Notes under the pieces: model-generated
Told to the model about the DNA's origin: nothing
The model's input: the letters and a program-made list of their open reading frames with translations, nothing else
Database searches by the model: none
Shown here: in pieces, positions 54,896-64,000 of the stretch
Layout of the letters: each line of letters begins with the position of its first letter
Numbering within the stretch: position 1 is the stretch's first letter
DNA from: Bolinopsis microptera
Taxonomy: Eukaryota > Ctenophora > Tentaculata > Lobata > Bolinopsidae
Reading direction: 5' to 3'
NCBI RefSeq assembly: GCF_026151205.1
Contig: NC_087084.1
Location: forward strand, 14,803,760-14,867,759
Length of the DNA: 64,000 nt
Program-made: the position numbers and the translations under genes

Positions 54896-55310
54896 GACCA
54901 ACAAATCACGTGACCAACAAATCACGTGACCAACTAATCACGTGACCAACAAATCACGTGACCAATAAATCACGTGACCAACAAATCACGTGACCAACTA
55001 ATCACGTGACCAACAAATCACGTGACCAACTAATCACGTGACCAACAAATCACGTGACCAACAAATCACGTGACCAACTAATCACGTGACCAACAAATCA
55101 CGTGACCAACTAATCACGTGACCAACAAATCACGTGACCAACTAATCACGTGACCAACTAATCACGTGACCAACTAATAACGTGACCAACTAATAACGTG
55201 ACCAACTAATCACGTGACCAACTAATCACTTGACCAACAAATCACGTGACCAATAAATCACGTGACCAATAAATCATGTGACCAATAAATCACGTGACCA
55301 ATAAATTAAT
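54896..55310. repeat. 16-bp E-box minisatellite, copy B, about 26 copies
   Basis: Units ACCAACAAATCACGTG and ACCAACTAATCACGTG; orthologous to 31195-31487 with more copies and a different variant order. Confidence 0.93.
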
Positions 55311-55325
55311 AACTCGTTTTATCAA

Positions 55326-56706
55326 ATATATGTTTCCAGAGCTCCTTTGCAATAGTAATCACTTGTCATATGTAACCAATACAGTGAATTGCTAAATCAA
55401 ATAGAGGATAATATTTGTATGTAACCTAAATCGCGATTCTTGAGAAAAGGTTGTAAAGAATTATAGTGCACTGTGCAGCGATTTAAAATCGGATGTTGAG
55501 ATCTCTGATAATTATAGTAGATGTTGCGATCTCTGATAATTATAGCAGATGTTGAGATCTCTGATAATTATAGTAGATGTTAAAGTGTTAAGATCTCTGA
55601 TAATTATAGTAGATGTTGAGATCTCTGATAATTATAGAAGATGTTGAGATCTCTGATAATTATAGAAGATGTTGAGATCTCTGATAATTATAGTAGATGT
55701 TGAGATCTCTGATAATTATAGTAGATGTTGAGATCTCTGATAGTTATAGTAGATGTTGAGATCTCTGATAATTATAGTAGATGTTGAGATCTCTGATAAT
55801 TATAGAAGATGTTGCGATCTCTGATAATTATAGCAGATGTTGAGATCTCTGATAATTATAGTAGATGTTAAAGTGTTAAGATCTCTGATAATTATAGTAG
55901 ATGTTGAGATCTCTGATAATTATAGAAGATGTTGAGATCTCTGATAATTATAGAAGATGTTGAGATCTCTGATAATTATAGTAGATGTTGAGATCTCTGA
56001 TAATTATAGTAGATGTTGAGATCTCTGATAATTATAGTAGATGTTGAGATCTCTGATAATTATAGTAGATGTTGAGATCTCTGATAATTATAGAAGATGT
56101 TGAGATCTCTGATAATTATAGAAGATGTTGAGATCTCTGATAATTATAGTAGATGTTGAGATCTCTGATAATTATAGTAGATGTTGAGATCTCTGATAAT
56201 TATAGTAGATGTTGAGATCTCTGATAATTATAGTAGATGTTGAGATCTCTGATAATTATAGTAGATGTTGAGATCTCTGATAATTATAGTAGATGTTGAG
56301 ATCTCTGATAATTATAGTAGATGTTGAGATCTCTGATAATTATAGTAGATGTTGAGATCTCTGATAATTATAGTAGATGTTGAGATCTCTGATAATTATA
56401 GAAGATGTTGAGATCTCTGATAATTATAGTAGATGTTGAGATCTCTGATAATTATAGTAGATGTTGAGATCTCTGATAATTATAGTAGATGTTGAGATCT
56501 CTGATAATTATAGTAGATGTTGAGATCTCTGGTAATTATAGTAGATGAACTCTGAGTATACGTTTTTGTGATTGTAGAATTGTCTAAAAGTGATAAAGTG
56601 GCCCGGTAATGATTTTAAAGTAGCTGTGACCTGTTGTATCCCTTCTTCAATCTGACACGTGATCAAAACACTTTATCTGATTAGTTGGGGAGAGGTCAAA
56701 ACCTGC
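55326..56706. other. 1.4-kb block present only in copy B, containing a 28-bp array
   Basis: Copy A passes directly from ATCAAATATA to AAAACCTGCAG at about 31500-31512. In copy B these are separated by this block. Most of it is about 37 copies of a 28-bp unit GATCTCTGATAATTATAGTA plus GATGTTGA (55497-56547). A block of about 336 bp with AAGTGTTAAGATC variants occurs twice. No gene. Confidence 0.88.
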
Positions 56707-57032
56707 AGTGCAAACATTGCTACATACTGTACAGCTTGATAGAATACTGAATGCAATAAGTTGGTTATCTTTAACAATTTGGGCCCAGAACTGATTAATT
56801 AAACTCTTAATTCTCGCTCGACAGGATTAAATTATACCATTACCACTCACTGACACACCTGGGCCCTGTTTTAGTACGCAATAATCACGTACAGTAGATG
56901 TAGCATTAGATGCCATCGTGGAGTTGGTGGTCTTCTGCACAATTTCCACCTCGACATGGTGAAAAAAAATTAGAAACCTAAATTTAAAAGTTGGCCCTTT
57001 TTGGCCCCTTGCCCAAATTTTATGGGGGCGAT

Positions 57033-57034
<2 letters not shown>

Positions 57035-57077
<43 letters not shown>
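57035..57077 (+). repeat. Poly-C run (about 43 bp)
   Basis: Uninterrupted C run after GGGGGCGATGG; the homologous runs in copy A are about 25 and 19 C. Confidence 0.9.
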
Positions 57078-57080
<3 letters not shown>

Positions 57081-57896
57081 TTCTTCAACCCCTGATTGCT
57101 GGTCTCCTGCACAATTTTCACCTCGACGTGGTGAAAAAACAAGGCATACAACCTGCAATCCGAAGATGATCGCAGCTCTTACGGAAGACTATAAGGTCTT
57201 CATTTTCCTATATTTAATGATACACTATACAGATGAATAAGTTGTAACCCCAGAAGTATCAACTACCACGTACCTGTAGGTGTGTTTGTAATCTATCCTC
57301 ATGGGATGTGAACAATTTAGTAAGAAGAACTCACTAGTAAGTGTATTAAATATGAACATTTTATTAAAAGTGGAAGCCTCTAGAACAATTCTGGAAGAGT
57401 TTCATGGTAGATCTAGAGTTCTGGAACTGGGCCAAGGGTTGGGTTTCTTTCCGGAGTAAGGATCCGGAAATTGTGCACAAGGTTGAAGGTGGCTCAAAGT
57501 TAATACAGTGTCACATTGTGGCTATTTAACACTGACAGGATTAAGAACAGATATTTGAGGTGAACAAGGATTTGAATGTATATTTCTAATATATATTTCT
57601 ATAATATGGTTAACCACCTTCCTTGTGTAGTTAGTTAATCATATGAGCCGGATATGAATACCTCATTTCATTTCATTTCATAGACTGTAGAGTTACCTAT
57701 GTCATTATGTAATAATGTAATTATGTAATATATTTGAGTAAACATTATCTGGTTCTTCTGGCCAGTCCCCAATAAATAAAACCTAAAAGCAGTACAAATC
57801 ATTAAGAAGAAATGAGATAAGATATCCAATTTCATAACTAATAATTATTATTTATAGATAATAATTAATAATTATTATAAATTTTACAGTACTCAC

Positions 57897-57984
57897 CATC
57901 CCACGCAAATGCGCTGAACATGACGATAGAAATACCGTAGAAGAATGCGTCACGTGATAACGGTCTCCAATCCAGTAATAATAC
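57897..57984 (-). CDS. SLC24/NCKX-like exchanger exon, copy B duplicate
   Basis: Identical in all 88 bases to 33031-33118, with the same splice sites (GTGAGT donor, TTTTCAG acceptor). It encodes the DWRPLSRDAFFYGISI segment. No following exon equivalent to 28759-28867 exists in copy B, so as assembled it cannot be part of a complete downstream exchanger. Confidence 0.9.
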
Positions 57985-58119
57985 CTGAAAATAATAAAGT
58001 TCAGTAACTATTGACATCTTTCTGTTTAACGTTTACACTATTAGTATTTATGTACGTTGGGCACTATTTACCACTATTATCTCTATTAACTGTGAGGTCG
58101 ATGTTATTAATCCGTCAGG

Positions 58120-58165
58120 ATAACGCGTGAGAGGTAACGCGTGAGAGGTAACGCGTGAGGGGTAA
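58120..58165. repeat. 12-13-bp repeat GGTAACGCGTGAGA, 4 copies (copy B only)
   Basis: Four copies of TAACGCGTGAG within a roughly 100-bp stretch (58120-58225) that copy A lacks. Confidence 0.8.
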
Positions 58166-59162
58166 CGCGTGAGGGAGTGAGAGAAAGAGAGAGGAAGAAC
58201 CATATTCCAACCTACATTCTATCACAACAAGTGTACAGCTCTCTCTCTCTCTCTATACTTAACACATCAAATCTAACATCTGCTTGATGTCTGAATAACA
58301 TACAGCACTCTGTAGAGATATCTAGATAATATCTAGATACGTATCTGTGGGAGTATGGTAAATGAATGAGAATATCTGTGTTATTATAATTAATCTTATG
58401 TCCGAGAAGAGTACTCTCATCAAATGATTGGTCTCTCTACGGCTCGTGAATAATAAACACAATGGATATATATCAGTAACCCTAGTAACAGTAACCCTAG
58501 TAACACAATGGATATATATCATCTCGAGCTACAGGAATAGATAGCGGATACCATCTGAGATATTAGATGTGTGATTAGAACTACAGCTCAACTGACTAGA
58601 CATCACTTATTCACTTTTGATATTGGATATGGAGCTTGTTCCATATAGATACCGTCTCAGATATTGGATGTGTGCTCCGTGAGTAGAACTACAGCTGATA
58701 CCAGCCAGACAGTAGACACCACTTATAATGAAGACTTTTAGTTGTCACTAGAGATATTGGATATGAAGAGTTTTAGTATTCACTAGTGATATTAGATATG
58801 GAGCGTGTTCCATGATGTTGGATATGAAGACTATGCTAAAGAGCTTGTTCAATAATTAATGGGGAGTCTATCACAATAACTCACTTCAGGAAAATAGAGG
58901 AAGGCCGTATTTTAATCATTAGCTAGCGAAACAAACAGAGAAAACTGTTTGTTTGGGTAGTAGAACTACTCGAGTATTGGGTAACACTCGAGAGAAGAGC
59001 AGATCACGACCGGATTGACGACAGGATTGACGACAGGATTGACACGTCAGTTGTGATTGCGCATTATTTTAAAAGTTCAGTACAACCAAATAACGGAAAA
59101 AGTTATAAGACGCACCAATAGTGTCAACTTAATCAATACCATAGTGGAAAACATACGAAACA

Positions 59163-59486
59163 AGTTATTTATTTATTTAGTTATTTAGTTATTTAGTTAT
59201 TTAGTTATTTAGTTACTTAGTTATTTAGTTATTTAGTTATTCAGTTATTTAGTTACTTAGTTATTTAGTTATTTAGTTATTTAGTTATTTAGTTATTTAG
59301 TTATTTAGTTATTTAGTTATTTAGTTATTTAGTTATTTAGTTATTTAGTTATTTAGTTATTTAGTTATTTAGTTATTTAGTTATTTAGTTATTTAGTTAT
59401 TTAGTTATTTAGTTATTTAGTTATTTAGTTATTTAGTTATTTAGTTATTTAGTTATTTAGTTATTTAGTTATTTAGTTATTTATTT
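59163..59486. repeat. Octamer repeat ATTTAGTT, copy B
   Basis: About 40 copies, orthologous to 34270-34592. ACTTAGTT and TTCAGTTA variants are in different positions. Confidence 0.96.
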
Positions 59487-59518
59487 ATGAATAAGTTATA
59501 AAATAGCTAAAAACTCAC

Positions 59519-59576
59519 GTTTTTACTGAGAATAGCTGACAGTGAGATTATTATTAGGATGTTGAACACTGCACTC
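59519..59576 (-). CDS. SLC24/NCKX-like exchanger SAVFN exon, copy B duplicate
   Basis: Identical in all 58 bases to 34625-34682, encoding SAVFNILIIISLSAILSKN with intact splice sites. It pairs in frame with 57897-57984. Confidence 0.9.
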
Positions 59577-60204
59577 CTGAAACAAATGATGGTAATCAGT
59601 CGATTAATTAATTACATAATTAACTAGTCAATTAGCTTCGCAATTCATAAGCTAATCAGCTGATGAGTTATATTGATTTGTGAAGAAACTTTTCCGTCCG
59701 CAAATTCTGAATGTCTCCATGACTTGTAAATTACGACTAGGAAAAAGCTCTTATCAGGAAAGGAATTATTCAACGTTTCAATGTGGCAATATCGTATTTA
59801 TGATCTCAAATTATTTGTTATATAGTAATGTTGAAAGTATTAAAACATTCAACTATGCGACTCATAAATAATATTCCAATCCGGATTTTACACTTGTAAA
59901 TTAGGTAAACAGCTGAAGACGATTTACAGAATATGTATTTTGAAAGCTCCTGCTAAAACAAACTTTTCGTATCACTTATATGTTTTAAACAAATCCCCCT
60001 CTAGATAACAAACAATTCAGTATAGAAGTATTTACCCAGGTGTGAAAAGTAACTGGTGAGCTTATTGTTTGTGACTTTATTCAGATGAAACTGAACTTTT
60101 CCCCTTAGATAACCTGACCTCAGTGTTATTGTCAACAGAGTCTGCTGTTGAAACTACGTATTATAAATACAGGGAGATAAAGGGTTGATCCGGTGTGTAG
60201 TGAT

Positions 60205-60461
60205 GGTGTGTCATTAGAGCTAATTAATTAATTACCTTCATTAGAGCTGGGTATTAAGGGTAGTGATGGTGTGTCATTAGAGCTAATTAATTAATTACCT
60301 TCATTAGAGCTGGGTATTAAGGGTAGTGATGGTGTGTCATTAGAGCTAATTAATTAATTACCTTCATTAGAGCTGGGTATTAAGGGTAGTGATGGTGTGT
60401 CATTAGAGCTAATTAATTAATTACCTTCATTAGAGCTGGGTATTAGGGGGGGGGGGGGGGG
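60205..60461 (+). repeat. 63-bp repeat (about 4-5 copies) ending in poly-G, copy B
   Basis: Orthologous to 35318-35883 with fewer units and a G-run of about 15. Confidence 0.92.
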
Positions 60462-60502
60462 TACCAATTAAAGGTATTAAAGTATTAACAATTACCAATT
60501 AC

Positions 60503-63500
60503 AGAACCCTCTTCAGTTCTTTTGAGAGAAGTTTCCAGAACCCTCTTCAGTTCTTTTGAGAGAAGTTTCCAGAACCCTCTTCAGTTCTTTTGAGAGAAGT
60601 TTCCAGAACCCTCTTCAGCTCTTTTGAGAGAAGTTTCCAGAACCCTCTTCAGCTCTTTTGATAGAAGTTTCCAGAGCCCTCTTCAGTTCTTTTGATAGAA
60701 GTTTCCAGAGCCCTCTTCAGTTCTTTTGATAGAAGTTTCCAGAACCCTCTTCAGTTCTTTTGATAGAAGTTTCCAGAGCCCTCTTCAGTTCTTTTGATAG
60801 AAGTTTCCAGAACCCTCTTCAGTTCTTTTGATAGAAGTTTCCAGAGCCCTCTTCAGTTCTTTTGATAGAAGTTTCCAGAGCCCTCTTCAGTTCTTTTGAT
60901 AGAAGTTTCCAGAGCCCTCTTCAGTTCTTTTGATAGAAGTTTCCAGAGCCCTCTTCAGTTCTTTTGATAGAAGTTTCCAGAGCCCTCTTCAGTTCTTTTG
61001 ATAGAAGTTTCCAGAGCCCTCTTCAGTTCTTTTGATAGAAGTTTCCAGAGCCCTCTTCAGTTCTTTTGATAGAAGTTTCCAGAGCCCTCTTCAGTTCTTT
61101 TGATAGAAGTTTCCAGAGCCCTCTTCAGTTCTTTTGATAGAAGTTTCCAGAGCCCTCTTCAGTTCTTTTGATAGAAGTTTCCAGAACCCTCTTCAGTTCT
61201 TTTGATAGAAGTTTCCAGAGCCCTCTTCAGTTCTTTTGATAGAAGTTTCCAGAGCCCTCTTCAGTTCTTTTGATAGAAGTTTCCAGAGCCCTCTTCAGTT
61301 CTTTTGATAGAAGTTTCCAGAGCCCTCTTCAGTTCTTTTGATAGAAGTTTCCAGAGCCCTCTTCAGTTCTTTTGATAGAAGTTTCCAGAACCCTCTTCAG
61401 TTCTTTTGATAGAAGTTTCCAGAACCCTCTTCAGTTCTTTTGATAGAAGTTTCCAGAGCCCTCTTCAGTTCTTTTGAGAGAAGTTTCCAGAACCCTCTTC
61501 AGTTCTTTTGATAGAAGTTTCCAGAGCCCTCTTCAGTTCTTTTGAGAGAAGTTTCCAGAGCCCTCTTCAGTTCTTTTGAGAGAAGTTTCCAGAACCCTCT
61601 TCAGTTCTTTTGAGAGAAGTTTCCAGAACCCTCTTCAGCTCTTTTGAGAGAAGTTTCCAGAACCCTCTTCAGTTCTTTTGATAGAAGTTTCCAGAACCCT
61701 CTTCAGTTCTTTTGAGAGAAGTTTCCAGAACCCTCTTCAGTTCTTTTGAGAGAAGTTTCCAGAACCCTCTTCAGTTCTTTTGAGAGAAGTTTCCAGAACC
61801 CTCTTCAGTTCTTTTGAGAGAAGTTTCCAGAACCCTCTTCAGTTCTTTTGAGAGAAGTTTCCAGAACCCTCTTCAGTTCTTTTGAGAGAAGTTTCAGACC
61901 CTCTTCAGTTCTTTTGAGAGAAGTTTCCAGAACCCTCTTCAGTTCTTTTGAGAGAAGTTTCCAGAACCCTCTTCAGTTCTTTTGAGAGAAGTTTCCAGAC
62001 CCTCTTCAGTTCTTTTGAGAGAAGTTTCCAGAACCCTCTTCAGTTCTTTTGAGAGAAGTTTCCAGAACCCTCTTCAGTTCTTTTGAGAGAAGTTTCCAGA
62101 ACCCTCTTCAGCTCTTTTGAGAGAAGTTTCCAGAACCCTCTTCAGTTCTTTTGAGAGAAGTTTCCAGAACCCTCTTCAGTTCTTTTGAGAGAAGTTTCCA
62201 GAACCCTCTTCAGTTCTTTTGAGAGAAGTTTTCAGAACCCTCTTCAGCTCTTTTGAGAGAAGTTTCAGACCCTCTTCAGTTCTTTTGATAGAAGTTTCCA
62301 GAGCCCTCTTCAGTTCTTTGATAGAAGTTTCCAGAGCCCTCTTCAGTTCTTTTGATAGAAGTTTCCAGAGCCCTCTTCAGTTCTTTTGATAGAAGTTTCC
62401 AGAGCCCTCTTCAGTTCTTTTGATAGAAGTTTCCAGAACCCTCTTCAGTTCTTTTGATAGAAGTTTCCAGAACCCTCTTCAGTTCTTTTGATAGAAGTTT
62501 CCAGAGCCCTCTTCAGTTCTTTTGATAGAAGTTTCCAGAGCCCTCTTCAGTTCTTTTGATAGAAGTTTCCAGAGCCCTCTTCAGTTCTTTTGATAGAAGT
62601 TTCCAGAAGCCCTCTTCAGTTCTTTTGATAGAAGTTTCCAGAACCCTCTTCAGTTCTTTTGATAGAAGTTTCCAGAACCCTCTTCAGTTCTTTTGATAGA
62701 AGTTTCCAGAACCCTCTTCAGTTCTTTTGATAGAAGTTTCCAGAGCCCTCTTCAGTTCTTTTGATAGAAGTTTCCAGAACCCTCTTCAGTTCTTTTGAGA
62801 GAAGTTTCCAGAACCCTCTTCAGTTCTTTTGAGAGAAGTTTCCAGAACCCTCTTCAGCTCTTTTGAGAGAAGTTTCCAGAACCCTCTTCAGCTCTTTTGA
62901 GAGAAGTTTCCAGAACCCTCTTCAGCTCTTTTGAGAGAAGTTTCCAGACCCTCTTCAGCTCTTTTGAGAGAAGTTTCAGAACCCTCTTCAGCTCTTTTGA
63001 GAGAAGTTTCCAGAACCCTCTTCAGTTCTTTTGAGAGAAGTTTTCCAGGACCCTCTTCAGTTCTTTTGAGAGAAGTTTCCAGAACCCTCTTCAGTTCTTT
63101 TGAGAGAAGTTTCCAGAACCCTCTTCAGTTCTTTTGAGAGAAGTTTCCAGAACCCTCTTCAGCTCTTTTAGAGAAGTTTCCAGAACCCTCTTCAGTTCTT
63201 TTGAGAGAAGTTTCCAGAGCCCTCTTCAGTTCTTTTGAGAGAAGTTTCCAGAACCCTCTTCAGCTCTTTTGAGAGAAGTTTCCAGAACCCTCTTCAGCTC
63301 TTTTGAGAGAAGTTTTCAGGACCCTCTTCAGTTCTTTTGAGAGAAGTTTCCAGAACCCTCTTCAGTTCTTTTGAGAGAAGTTTCCAGAACCCTCTTCAGC
63401 TCTTTTGAGAGAAGTTTCCAGAACCCTCTTCAGCTCTTTTGAGAGAAGTTTCCAGAACCCTCTTCAGTTCTTTTGAGAGAAGTTTTCAGGACCCTCTTCA

Positions 63501-63617
63501 GTTCTTTTGAGAGAAGTTTCCAGAACCCTCTTCAGTTCTTTTGAGAGAAGTTTCCAGAACCCTCTTCAGCTCTTTTGAGAGAAGTTTCCAGAACCCTCTT
63601 CAGCTCTTTAAAGAGAA
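60503..63617 (+). repeat. 34-bp minisatellite, about 92 copies (copy B)
   Basis: Unit CCAGAACCCTCTTCAGTTCT followed by TTTGAGAGAAGTTT. A central domain (about 60655-61500 and 62285-62790) uses TTTGATAGAAG and CCAGAGCCC variants; the flanks use TTTGAGAGAAG and CCAGAACCC. Ends in the same GAAGTTTGGCAGGGAGCC as copy A. A few 1-2-bp indels are present (61893, 62000, 62270). Confidence 0.97.
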
Positions 63618-63767
63618 GTTTGGCAGGGAGCCAGCTTTACCTTCCCGACAAACAAAAGGGCTGTAGTGATTATACCTCAATCATATACCTTACTTTGTAC
63701 TATGATGTAGCTTACTATTTATGCTACTGTGTACTGTACAGAGTACATGAGTTACAGGCTGTGAGTC

Positions 63768-63957
63768 TCAACGTGTACTCAAGTATGTAATGTATGTAAT
63801 GTATGTGCATACTTGGTACAAGTTAGAAATAATTAAGAGACCCCATATAAAGATCTCAGTGAAATGGGTGAAGACCACGAATCCCTGTAGTTTCCTCTTC
63901 ACATCAGCAGACATTGTACCACATGCTTCTAGGTAACCACCTAAATACACCCAGCTG
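63768..63957 (-). CDS. Unidentified ORF or possible exon (copy B)
   Basis: Duplicate of the ORF at 36511-36720 in the same frame. LEVCG becomes LEACG by one base (GTA to GCA). No further evidence of coding beyond conservation between two very similar copies. Confidence 0.25.
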
Positions 63958-64000
63958 TACCCTACTGGTCCTCTAACTACACGGTAACTGGTGCTGCCCA

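Larger units (their letters stand above)
53197..64000. repeat. Segmental duplication, copy B (continues past the window)
   Basis: Same order and orientation as copy A (29375-36743). The match reaches the last base of the window, so the right boundary is unseen. Non-coding SNPs and short indels are scattered; the two exchanger exons are identical. Confidence 0.92.

Noticed and set aside
60503-63617. Coding repeat protein in the 34-bp array (for example a 68-codon frame at 62931-63137)
   Set aside because: 34 is not a multiple of 3; open frames arise only over short runs with indels.

Overview
This is a eukaryotic, metazoan-type nuclear window. Genes are split into short exons (58 to 293 bp) with GT-AG introns, coding DNA is embedded in AT-rich non-coding DNA, and well over a third of the 64 kb is tandem repeat. 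The proteins are animal membrane-protein families: SLC7-type amino-acid transporters, an SLC24/NCKX-type K+-dependent Na+/Ca2+ exchanger, and a divergent class A GPCR. An invertebrate, possibly early-branching, fits best, but the species cannot be named from sequence alone. No bacterial genes, CRISPR, tRNA or rRNA were seen.

Layout. Positions 1-792 hold the 3' end of one SLC7-like gene (+), with two alternative copies of its last exon. Positions 793-4440 are non-coding and include a foldback element with a matching empty site nearby. Positions 4634-17269 are a complete 13-exon SLC7-like gene (+) predicted at 464 aa. It is inflated from about 1.4 kb of coding sequence to 12.6 kb by minisatellites, three of which copy the gene's own exon sequence, two of those across the exon/intron junction. 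From 18446 to 49388, on the minus strand, lie nine exons of an SLC24/NCKX-like exchanger. Its N-terminus and the C-terminal half of its second alpha repeat are not found in the window, and its alpha-1 exon is frame-broken. A single-exon GPCR gene (+, 22886-24005) is nested in an intron of the exchanger, and its seventh transmembrane segment is interrupted by a 149-bp hAT-type MITE.

A segment at 29.4-36.7 kb, carrying two exchanger exons and an unidentified ORF, recurs at 53.2-64.0 kb with identical coding exons but different repeat copy numbers. The two copies are separated by the alpha-1 exons and a very large 15/78-bp TAACCCTA-containing array. The stretch 50.5-53.2 kb is an indel-rich version of that array that looks like unpolished long-read sequence. 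The duplication may therefore be a real tandem duplication or an assembly/haplotype artefact.

The main biological theme is that minisatellites repeatedly arise at exon ends. In at least three introns the repeat unit contains the 5' splice site itself, giving about 148 tandem donor sites in one intron, about 10 in another and about 20 in a third. Only the first donor of the largest array keeps the reading frame.
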